NCBI GenBank assembly: GCA_947396885.1
Contig: OX377201.1
Coordinates: 64,888,983-64,952,982, forward strand
DNA length: 64,000 nt
DNA from: Heligmosomoides polygyrus polygyrus
Taxonomy: Eukaryota; Nematoda; Chromadorea; Rhabditida; Heligmosomidae
Direction of reading: 5' to 3'
Each line of letters starts with the position of its first letter. The first letter of the stretch is position 1. The notes under the pieces are model-generated. The model had not been told where the DNA came from. It searched no databases and worked only from the letters and a program-made list of their open reading frames with translations. The position numbers and the translations under genes were made by a program. Of this stretch, positions 48,501-60,500 are shown piece by piece.

Positions 48501-51500
48501 GTCGTTGAAAGGACAGTGACCGATTAACACTATGTGAAGCTATTTGCTGCGCAAATTATCAATGTTATTTATTTATATTATTACCAGCGTTCAGCGGCCT
48601 CGCGGCCGCCAAACGTCTGGATGGGGGCTTCGCCCCTAAACCCTGAGTATAGAACACCCGACCGTGTTCTTTTCTTCTTTAGGCCCTCTTACTTTCATTT
48701 CATTCTCCGAAGTACATACATGTTCTACTAAGTCCTGAGGAACAGACTGTAGGAGTCTCATCCCAAATGCTTAATCTGCGGAAAAATAAATGAAACCAAT
48801 GGGTGTCGGTAGACCGCTCGATACCGTTAACTGTCCGACAGCAATCATGTTCCTCCGATAACTTCAACCATTCTCCTTATCCTCACTCTCAACCCCTCCA
48901 ATACGCTTTACACTTGTGCCGGAGTGAAAAAAAGAAATAAAGGCGTAGTGAGAGTCAAATACACGCACACTTGTCGAACAAAGCCTTTAAAAAGTCTTCT
49001 CACGAATGTTGTGCAAAGTATGATCTGTGGAACGACTTCTGGATCTGGACGCACGATGTACGACGTCTGGATCACGTGTTCTGAATCCGGATGCATGTTG
49101 ATATCATATCTGTGATACATATGCTGAGCCCCAACGCACGTGTAACGACGTCGACAACACGTCTTCTGAAGCCTGATACACGTTGGACGATACTGATAAA
49201 AAATCATAATCCGCCGTTATTGGTCCCCTTTACTGGACCCCCTCCTTCAGTGGTCCCATCTTCACTGGTCCCCTACCGTCTCACTCCCCCCCCCCTTATA
49301 CTGGTCCCCTCTTCATTGGGCCTCCTTCTTTCCACTCTCTCCCCCCATTATTGGACCATCCTTTGCTGATCCCCCATTGCTTATCCTCCCTCACTGGTCA
49401 TACATCGGTGACATGTCGTCTGAACCGGGACACTCCTTGCACGATATCGATAGGACCCCTTCTTAACCCAAGCATCCATTCATCGACATCGGTGACACCT
49501 CTTCTGAACCTAGACACCGACTGCGCGACATGGGTGACACAACTCCTGAATCCGGACACCACTTGGGCGACGTCGGTGACACCTCTTCTGAACCTAGACA
49601 CCCACTGCACGACATGGGTGACACAACTCCTGAACCCGGACGCCTGTCGAGCGACGTCGGTAACACGTCTTTTCAAACCGTTCGTCCTTTGCGCGACATC
49701 GGTGACACGTCTTCTGAATCCGGACACCACTTGGGGGACATCTGTGACACCTCTTCTGAACCTAGACACTCACTGCGCGACATGAGTGACACAACTCCTG
49801 AACCCGGACGCCTGTTGAACACCGACGGTGAGATGTCATCTCAACCCAGATGCCCTTTGTGCGACATCGGCGACACATCTTTTGACGCACGCGACGCGAC
49901 GTGGGTCACATCTCGTCTCAACCCGGACGCCTGTCACTCGACGTCTATGAAAAGCTAGATGGACCGACGGAAGGACGGATGGACAGACGGACGGACAGAC
50001 ACAACCGCTTACTCTTTTATATAAATGTAGGATTTAGCATTGATCATTATGATCTGCTGCAATTTATTGTGATTTTGAAGACGTGTTTCCCATTCATGAC
50101 CTCATGACTATTTTCCTTTCATTCGAATTCCTTTTTAAATTTAGCGTTGCTAAGACGACATTTAGCTGCGTGTTGTAGAGAATTTTCAGAGGATTCTAAA
50201 AACCTGCCCAAGTTTCCGCTGAAGTCCCTGGATCTAACGTTACGATCGAAAAATTCCGCAGAGGTACGTGCCCGTAAATAAATATTCTGCCACCACTGTA
50301 CGTCTAAGAATCTAAGGACGAAACCTACTCGTTATCAAGCACAGAATCTCATCTGTGGACATATGCCTCTGAAGACGATGGAACGTCTAAACGTCAGGCT
50401 CTGCTGAATAAGAGTTCACCTGAGAACCTCGTGTGGCACAATATGTGTATTACTGAGATTAACAGCTCACAACAATGTTGGACAAGAGCCTGCTAATCTG
50501 CCTAACAAGCGCCTCTTCTCTCCGTTCTCTTCACTGAGCATGCTACTCACGGATATCTCGATGGTTACGGAGTCCTCGTCGGCATGGAGTAGCATGTGCT
50601 CCGTAGTCAGGGACGACTCACAATGCACGTCCACGGAGACGTGCAGCTCTGCAGCGGGAATCCTGAAGAGGAAGCTTTTAGAGTGTCGAAGAATTTCCCG
50701 GGGACTCCGATCTGCGACCTTTCCTCTTCCGTCCATCTCGACGTCACGTACAACTGTTCTGCGCTCTCTTCCCCATCCATGTTGCGGTGCATGAGGACCT
50801 GCAAGTTGTCGGTCACAGCTTTAGTACCGGCCTTTTATTTGGGTATCCGTTTAAAGGATCGCTGGAAAATTGCTCTCATGCTGAAAACTAAAGTTAGAGC
50901 ACCTCAGCTGAAAGCGAGACTGCGGGAAGTGAGGCAAATGGAAAGGGCGAAAGTCCTGTGTAGAATGGTGGAGTGACAAAACTCGCATCAGGATAAACAC
51001 CCAATGTCTGTTTCAACTCTACAAGCGCTTGCTGTTACTTGTGGTGAAAGACGGCGTGCTAACTTGCCGCTTTCTCAGCGAGCGCAAGAGACGGAGAAAA
51101 TTCTTAGGGGGCAATAAGAGAAATTTATCACGAAGCGAACCTCTAGAGAGATGTGCGACATCCACACGGGGCTCTAACAAGGGAAGCCTATGAACTTCCC
51201 TTAAGGATTCTCAACGAGACCTATATTGTCTTGTAGGGCGCCGGACGAGGATCACAGAACTGTGTTTCGTTTTTGCTAAGGGCCACTGGGGGATCCAAAA
51301 ATGGCAAAAAAGGTATCACTTCAAAGCGGGCTGACAAGGCAGACGTGACACCTGAAATGGCCCTGTCGTGCTCAGAACTTGACCAAAAAAAGCTTTACAG
51401 GTCAAATTAAAATTTGATTACAGTAATACATAGTAATACATACATGATAATTTACATTTCCTAGACGAAGCTGCAAGGCACATTCAAGTGATTCATCCGT

Positions 51501-54500
51501 ATCGATTATGGCAGCGACTGGATGGGCGAATAGATAGCGATGCGGACTTACGGAAGAGGGGTCGAGGGTACGATTCCGGAGCGGTTAAGAAATTTGTTGG
51601 TGGTCTGTTCCCGTTTTAACGAAAGAGGAGTAAATTTTGGAATCGGTAGGTTAAGTTCTGAGCAGTATAGGGTCATTCCAGGTGTCACTTATGCCTTATC
51701 AGCCTGCTCTGAAGTGATACCATTTTTTGCAATTTTCGGACCACTCAGTGGCCGGTAGCAAAAAAGCACAGTTCTATGATACTCGTCCGATGCCCTACAA
51801 GACCATATAGGTCTCGTTTAAGATCTTTGGGGGAATTTCATGGACTTTCCTTGTAAGGTTAAGGGCGCTACCCGGCGCTCCTTGTGCAAACAGCAAGCAA
51901 AACAGCTCTTCCTCCGGAAACTATGTTGAACCAGTTTTGAATAGCTCTTCTAGGTTTCAAGGCAGGCTTCACATTAAAGCTTTTGAAGAACTTCAAGGTC
52001 TTCGATTTAGAAATTCCCGTACCACTCGAATAGGCTTTGACTCTTTGAAGCCATACAACACCGCCCGCGTCGCGCGGTCAAAAAGACGGAACCGTCGCAT
52101 GCTCATAACTCCTTTAATTTTAAGTTGTTTGAGAAACTGTTAATGCCATTCGATTCGTCTCCTCGAGATCTACACAAACATCTATAAAACTTTACCAGAC
52201 CTCCGCGTTTTCGCCGTGGGTGGCCTAAAAAATAACTGCAGCAGTCTTTTACGATTAGAGCACCTTATTTTCCAGGACGTGCATGTGACGTGCAGTGTTT
52301 TCGGAATATCTCAAGCATGGCGTACGTTGTCAGCTCTGCTCTGTTATGCCTGGAATGCTCTGAGAGTGCGCCGTGCACAATGTATATAGGATCGACCCTA
52401 TCAATCGAGCGGGAGAAAGCATGCTCACTCCGCTTCTATCTTCCCTTACTGGAAAATGTAAAGCCTTCAAGAAGCCTTCAAGAGTATTTCGAACCTTTCG
52501 GAAAGTTCTATATGAAATTTCGGGCCCTCCTACTCAGTATTTGCTCCAATCTGTCCCTGCGAGACTTTGGAGTGCACATGGACAATGCATATAGAATCGA
52601 ACCTATCAACCGAATTGGCGCGACAACATGTAGAGTGAGCGTCTGGGGAACTTTATCAGAAATTTCCAGCCGCCCTACTCGGGAATTGCTCCAACCTGTC
52701 CCGGCGGGACTTAAGTGTGCGCCGTGTACAATGCGTATAGAGATGAACCTATCAATCGAGTGGGTTCGACAGCTGGTAGAGTGAGCGTTTGGGGAGTTTT
52801 ATCATAAATTTGCGGACGTCCTACTAAGGAATTGCTCTAGGGCTGTCCAGCTAGCCTTTGGAGTGTGCCGTGAACAACGCATATAGAATCGAACCTTTCA
52901 ATCGAGGAGGATGACCGCTTGCAAATTGCGCGCGCGGGCCTGTTCGGAGCGCAATAACTCTTTCAAGTTAAAATCGTTTCGACTGCAACTCAAGGGTTTT
53001 GTGGGCAGTAAAACGGACTAATAGTACACTAGAGTAGAACAGTGTAGCTTAGGAAGAGACAATGTTACAGGGGTGGGAAAATGCAGGTGAGGCTTCTGTG
53101 ACGCATTTTTTTTCGAGTTCCCTGGACCACTGCGGGAAGACCCGGAGAGCAAACGGCCTTAAGATGCGTATGCAAACAGAGCGCTTAAGGTACCTCACGA
53201 TGACCTGCTCAAACTTCTCAGCTTCCTAAACTGCCTTAGCCTCAGCTGCCAGTTTAAAGCGGCGGAAGATAGCGGTTAGAGTTTCTTGCGCTCTTACTCG
53301 CTCAGATTTGAGTGCTCGGTACTCGCAATGGTACCGTCCTGTTCAGCATGAAAAGCGCTATCGAATGGTTCCAATTTCGACCGATTTTGGAAACATCGAT
53401 TTTTGGCAGATTCGCATCGAGGATGAGGCCGGTCGAAGCCGCGGCAGATGGACGTTGACGTCATCTCGATAGAGCTTTTCATGCTGAATTGAATGGTGTT
53501 ATTGTTTGTAGGGAAAACTGCAATGTGGGCGAGTACGAGCGAGGGGAACATCGACCGTTGTCCTAAATTGCAGGCGCGGGCGTGCTCTGAGCTCGATAAC
53601 TCTGTCATGTGTGAACCTTTCCGGTTGCAGCTTTTGGGTTTCGTAGGCAGCAAATTGCTGTAGTAGAGCGCTGAAGTACAGCAATGTAGCTTATGACTGT
53701 ACAAAGTTACAGCAGTGCGAAAACGCAGGTTAGCCTTGTGTGACACGATTTTTTTTTCAGTTTCAGTCGACCCCTTCGGGAAGACGCAGAGAGCTAACGG
53801 CCTCCAAAATGAGCACGCGAGCAGAACTCTTAAGGTTCTTTACGACAACTTGCTCACAACTCCCTAGCTGATTAAACTGCTTTAGCACCAGCTGCCATTT
53901 TAGGGCGGCGGAGTTTTACGGTTTGAAGTTTCCTGCGCCATTATTCACCTAGATTTGAGTTCTCGAAACTCTCAATAACAACATTAGCTTCTCCACGAAA
54001 TGCTCTATCGAACGATGTCAATCTCGGCCAATTTCAGAAAAATCGATTTTTTGGAAATTTCCCATCGAGGACGGGGGCGCACGCTGTTTCGAACCGTTTG
54101 AAGAATTTTATAAGAAATTTCGGGCCCTCCTACTCAGCGTTGTTCCCCTCGCTCGTACTCGCCCACATTGCAGTTTTCCCTACAAACAATAACACCATTC
54201 AATTCAGCATGAAAAGCTCTAAGCGTGGCCCAATTCGAAGATATCAATTTTCAATGACGTCAACGTCCATCTGCCGCGGCTTCGACCGGCCTCATCCTCG
54301 ATGCGAATCTGCCAAAAATCGATGTTTCCAAAATCGGTCGAAATTGGAACCATTCGATAGCGCTTTTCATGCTGAACAGAACGGTACTATTGCGAGTGCC
54401 GAGCACTCAAATCTGGGCGAGTAAGAGCGCAAGAAACTCTAACAGCTATCTTCCGCCGCTCTAAACTGTCAGCTGAGGCTAAGGCAGTTTAGGAAGCTGA

Positions 54501-57500
54501 GGAGTTCTGAGCACGTCATCGTGAGGTACCTTAAGCGCTCTGTTTGCATACGCATCTTAAGGCCGTTTGCTCTCCGGGTCTTCCCGCAGTGGTCCAGGGA
54601 ACTCGGAAAAAAATGCGTCACAGAAGCCTCACCTGCATTTTCCCACCCCTGTAACATTGTCTCTTCCTAAACTACACCGTTCTCCTTAAGTGTGCTATTA
54701 GTCCGTTTTACTGCCTACAAAACCCATGAGCTGCAGTCGAAACGATTTGAACTTGAAAGAGTTATTGCGCTCCGAACATTCCCGCGCGTGCAATTTGCAA
54801 GCGGTCGTCCCCCTCGATTGAAAGGTTCGATTCTATATGCATTGTTCACGGCACACTCCAAAGGCTAGCTGGACAGCTTTAGAGCAATTCCTTAGTAGGA
54901 CGTCCGGAAATTTATGATGGAAGTCCCCAAACGCTCTCTCTGCCAGTTGTCAAACCCACTCGATTGTTAGGTTCATCTCTATACGCATTGTACACGGCGC
55001 ACACTTAAGTCCCGCCGGGACAGGTTGGAGCAATTCCCGAGTAGGGCGGCTGGAAATTTCTGATAAAGTTCTCCAGACGCTCACTCTACATGTTGTCGCG
55101 CCAATTCGGTTGATAGGTTCGATTCTATATGCATTGTCCATGTGCACTCCAAAGTCTCGCAGGGACAGATTGGAGCAAATACTGAGTAGGAGGGTCCGAA
55201 ATTTCATATAGAACTTTCCGAAAGGTTCGAAATACTCTTGAAGGCTTTACATTTTCCAGTAAGGGAAGATAGAAGCGGAGTGAGCATGCTTTCTCCCGCT
55301 CGATTGATAGGGTCGATCCTATATACATTGTGCACGGCGCACTCTCAGAGCATTCCAGGCATAACAGAGCAGAGCTGACAACGTTCGCCATGCTTGAAAT
55401 ACTCCGAAAACACTGCACGTCACATGCACGTCCTGGAAAATAAGGTGCTCTAATCGTAAAAGCCTGCTGCAGTTATTTTTTAGGCCACCCACGGCGAAAA
55501 CGCGGAGGTCTGTTAAAGTTTTATAGATGTTTGTGTAGATCTCGAGGAGACGAATCGAATGGTATTAACAGTTTCTCAAACAACTTAAAATTAAAGGAGT
55601 TATGAGCATGCGACGGTTTGCGACGGATTTTTCCGAGAGCTGAAGCTTTTCAAATTTGATGTCTTCTGGCCAGATAGAGTGACTATATGTATGTAAACTA
55701 AAAAGTCAAAGGAAGTTTTAAGCTCTCGCAAGGCTCAAGAACTGTTGTTGTTTCCAACGGTGAAGGCTTCTGAAGGAGAGCGTACACTTTACACCGACCT
55801 CGTACAGCTGCTCAGGCGACGTCTTGACGAGCTCTCTACTGGCGGTCTTTATCAGTCGACTTTCTCGATGGAGATTCGTCTCCATGTTCACCTTATTCTC
55901 ACTGGTGAAGCTCAGCCCATACCATCGCTCTGGCTTCAGGAACGGTACCGTGTAGCGTCCTGAAACAAGCGAGTTCAGACTTGGAAAGTGCTTCTGCTTA
56001 AAATACATGATGCACTACATCCAAGCACTAAGGCTGCTTCAATTCAAGTGCAGCATTTCGAAATTTACCCGCAGTCGACTGAGGAGGATTATCACTATCG
56101 TAGTGTCGGAATCCCATTCGCGCGGTTAATTGCACAGGGTACGAGAGTTAGTTCGGATATCCCGACATTGTTCAGAGGTCTGATCGAGGGCTGCATATGT
56201 GCGAAGATTCTGAACCTCGCGAACGCTACCATCTCATTTTTTCAGCAAAGGCCACACAATCTGCTTACAGTATGTTTGCACCGCCTACACAAATCCCACC
56301 AGCTTGTCTTTTGCTTCGGGTCACGTCCTCGTCAATGTCCGTCCAAAAAAACTGCTCATATTTCTACTATTCCGCTTGAGCCGATTAGAAGTTGCCAATG
56401 AAAACTCTCGTTGGGAAACGAGGCACTTTCAATTTCTCGACGTTATTTAGAAGGTAAATTCGACGAACAGATGTCAAACGTTGAGGTGTGGTTTCTTTTA
56501 AAAACTATAGGATAAGAACAAAGGTAGAAGAAATCGGAACCAGTCTTCCTCTAGGCGACCCGTTCATTATTCGAGTTCAAGTTCTTCGCGGCACGTTGAG
56601 AGCAACGTCACCTAAAATACTACCATTCTTTTGAACTCATTGAGAAGATTCTCATGAAGTGTGCAGCACGAGACCCTTGTTAACCGTGACAATGTACCTC
56701 ACTGCGCTAGCACAGCTCTATTCTGAAACTGATGGAGGACGTCTTAACATTGAAAGCAGACCAAAGCAATTCCTCAACGGGAAGCCTTTTCATGTTCGTG
56801 CCCTATTTTCGTGAATGCGCAACCACAACAAACTTTCCATTAGAACAATGGGTGGAAATATAAACCGATCCGCGGATTTTCAAATGAATCCAGCTGATAG
56901 AAACAGCAAGATGGAGATACCCATCATTGCAATTTGTTTAAGACACTCAATATTTAAGCTTCGTGATGGCACGATTTGTGTTGTGGATTATAATTAATGG
57001 GGGATAATTTGTGTTCTTGAATCGATGTCTGTCTCATGGCGTACAGAGATAGACATGCAGGAATAATGTGCCGACACTCGCCGCTATTCAAAGGGGGGGG
57101 GGGCAACAATTATCACGAGCGCTGTTGACTTCGGAACGCACACCGTTGGTGACTTCCGCTGCGTCGGTTGCTCGGAGACGCAGCACTCGCTCGATGCCTC
57201 GGTTTTCCCGATCGAGAAAAACCGAAGAAAAGTACGAGAAGAAGTCACTTTGGAAACCGCAACTTGCACCGTTCTTCGCCTGACAGTTCCGACCGAATAT
57301 TGGGCAAAGGCGTCGTGTTTTTTGAACCTGCGAGGTTCCAAAAGATTGACGGTCACATTGTGAATTGAGTTCTTTCCACAACTTTTTCCTGAAGTAAACA
57401 TTATTCGGCGCTATGCCGGCCGAGCGGGGGGAGGGGGGAGGAGAAGGTGCACTCCCTCATACGTGTGGATTTCGTCAAAGTGCAGCTCACGGTAAGGCCT

Positions 57501-60500
57501 ATGTTATACTCCCGCGGGAGCATCCGCGGAAGGGCGGGAATCGCGCCGAGATCCCTCACCTGGCCAATCGCCGTGCCCCGCCACGCCCGTCGTCCGAGGT
57601 GCACCCTTACCAGGATACTATCTCAACGGTAGGTCGGAACGGCGCAAATGTTGTATATGTGCAGAACCGCCTCTCTCTGGGTAGTAACAAACTGCAGGTA
57701 CCTCGGCCCCAATACAACTCTGCGCAGAGTTAGGGGCGACGGAAGTCGCTGGTTGGCGCCCTGTTGATTAACGTGCTCCACAGCTGACGGGCGCGCGCGG
57801 GATGAGGGCTCGTATCGCGGCCAAGCGCAGTGCAAAGGTGGCGTAGTAGGGAAGACCTCGGGCTCGTAAACGCAGGATCGGGGGTTTGGATCCCGCAGAC
57901 TGCGCTCGTTTTGCACGTTTGCAAAATCAATGTTTATCATTTAGGTAATCCACCTAGGGGTATTATAGTGTGTTATAGAGCATGTTTACATATAACATAT
58001 GCTTCAAACTGCAGATTAGCTAGAAATTTTCACTTCTGTGTGTCACTTATTTTAAGCCTATTTTGTGTGAAGCTATAGTTATGTAACGATAGATATTTGG
58101 CCGCACTAGTAAAAAGTTCCGACTCCACCGACAAGACTTCGGTCAAAAAAAATTTCGCTGAAACTTTGTCTAGGGGGGTTATTTGGGGTGCTGATCACGA
58201 ATCTGACATCCGTTTTCTACGATTCGGCTGAATAATATAGATACAGGAAGGCACAGGATTACATTCTTAAAGTTTCTGCCGATGACGGCAGGTAGAGGCA
58301 GAAACTGCGGGTGAGACCCGCCGATGTCGTGATAGATGGGTGTCGATTATGGTTCATCTATTTGGAAACATTTTTTTAACGAATCTACATGCTAGGAATA
58401 TAATATGTTGGCGCATAATTTTCGTCCAGCACGTGGCGCTCTCCTCGGTGTAGTCCACCCCAGACCCAGGATTCCCTTGGAATGTGGGACGGCGCAAAGC
58501 GGCACAGGCTGAGGGGGTTACCCTGTAAAGTAGCCTTCACGACGCCTGTTTTTGCACGAAATTAAAAAAAAATACAACGCTGATGTGCTCTACCTCTGCG
58601 GTGAGCTGAGCTAAGCCACTTCTGATGTAACTGAGCATACATGTGCTTTCCTGCCAAGGCGGATAATCGCCAACTTCATACAACTTTACCCTCACCGAAC
58701 CACTATGCGCCTGCGACACTAAAGCAAGAGAAATGAGGAAGAAAAGTCGACATTCAAATAGAACACTCCCCCGCACCCTCCCCCCCCCCCACTATTACAG
58801 ACCTTCCCCCATTAGTCCATTTCCTCCTTTTGTGGAATCATTTTTATATTCGCAAAATGGCTCTTGCAAATTATACTCTTACATCTGCCATATTTCGCTT
58901 TACGGGCCGAGAACTGTTGTAATGCATCATAAACATTTTGCAATGTAAGCGGACGCGTTGACGAAAAAAACTCATGCAGAAGAAAGCACAGAGGTGGCTC
59001 ATGAAATAGAGGTTCAACGATGCACATTGTGCAGCCAAGAAAATGGTTGTGCATCGTATTTCAACTACCTCAGCCACAGGACAGCTGTAGGAAGCGAGCA
59101 AAAATTTCAACGGAAACGCTGGCGGGCAAGTTCAAGGTTAGACATACGAGCCCCTCTGAAAGCTCAGAAAAAAAAGCGTGAATGACTTCAGCAGGGAAGA
59201 GGTCTTGAACTCTTCGGCTACAAAATGTTCTACGTGGCCGTAAATAAGGCTGTTATGTATCTAAGTGGCAGGAGAGTAGTCGGGCTGAAGAGGTTGAGCC
59301 ACCTTGTACCGCTGTCACCCTGTCCAGCTGCGCCCAGGATTTTTATTCCGCGCCGACGCCCTCTACTTTGGTGCTGGGTCACGCTTCGGTCGTTGGCGAG
59401 CATCCCACCGGACACGAGGCTCCGCCGGATACATAGCGCGGCTGGGTCTCCTGAGATGGGCAACTTGTTTCAGACCCAGTTTGCTACCGGTGTACTGCTT
59501 GAATGACATCAACTCTTTCGCTAAAGAAATCGGGTACTTACCAAGACAGTGTGGAGCAGTCGTTGAAACAAACAGTGGATATGCAAAGGGCTTGCAAAGC
59601 ACTTTAAGGTGAATTGCATTCAACTGTACGCATTGCTTCCGTGAGATGAAGTTTGTTCAGCAACAGACAGTGTTAGACAAACACTACTTCACATAGTAGC
59701 AACTGTAATCCAATCGTTTCGTTTTTACCAGAACCCTGTACAACTTATATCTAATTAGAACAATGTCTGAAAAAGCAGGTGGGGATCGGCACATATCTTA
59801 GATTCTTTAGTCGTTCCTTAAAAGGGTCATAAAAGCTGTACCATCATAATTAAACTTCGAAAGTTTTTCACTGTAATTACATGTTTACTGGCCACCGTCT
59901 CTTGTTCAGCTACGATCCTAATTTTATTTCGCAGTTTATGTCTGTCGCTTTGTTACGCTCTAGAAAATTCGTTAGAAAATCCTGTAATTCTTTAAAAAAA
60001 CATGTTGAATCTCAAGCGCGTGCTTCTAGAAGCTGCGCAATAAGCAGTAAATGCCCATGGTATATCACAGAGCCCAACGAGGAATTCAAAGATCGTTACT
60101 CCATTGTTCTGGACGTTGACACTCAGCCTTAACGGGAGAATTGTCAGTGCAAAAAAACGCGATTCAGAAGGAAGACGCTGTCAAACTACTCTATCTGCGC
60201 ACTTTTTTCCCATCAAAAAAGAACGCTGAGGGCACTCTTGTCGTAACCCGTACGCTATCTGAACTATCTTGCATGCAGTTAGTGATTTTGGCAGGTTTTA
60301 TTCTTCGGATGCTCATGAACCTTCTAAGATCTACTGCCTGAAGACGGAGTCTACATGAATAATAGCCGCACGACTAAACGTGTTGTCCTCGACTTGAACC
60401 CCCTAGGTCTTCCAGCCAGTATAACGGATGTATTCAGTGGGGCGTAAGAAGTGGAGCAATTGGAGCAAGCGGTGCTTCCTCTTCCGCTCCAGCAACCTGG

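Larger units (their letters stand above)
47201..50298 (-). mobile_element. Tc1-type element with nested insertion, copy 2
   Basis: The counterpart of 39316-42748, with the same TIRs (CAGTAGCGGCAAAATACATA here) and the same nested element, 335 bp shorter because of minisatellite contraction. Confidence 0.85.
46632..53438. repeat. 6.8-kb duplicated block, copy 2
   Basis: Second copy, starting exactly at the end of the N gap and ending at GGCCGGTCGAA. It contains nested-gene exons 4 and 5. A start coinciding with the gap edge raises the possibility that the copies are two haplotypes joined in assembly. Confidence 0.95.

Noticed and set aside
57825..57905. A functional tRNA gene
   Set aside because: The acceptor stem and boxes look right, but the anticodon arm does not pair and the context is repetitive. 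Listed as SINE-like. The same reasoning applies to 523-580, 1902-1961 and 32375-32438.
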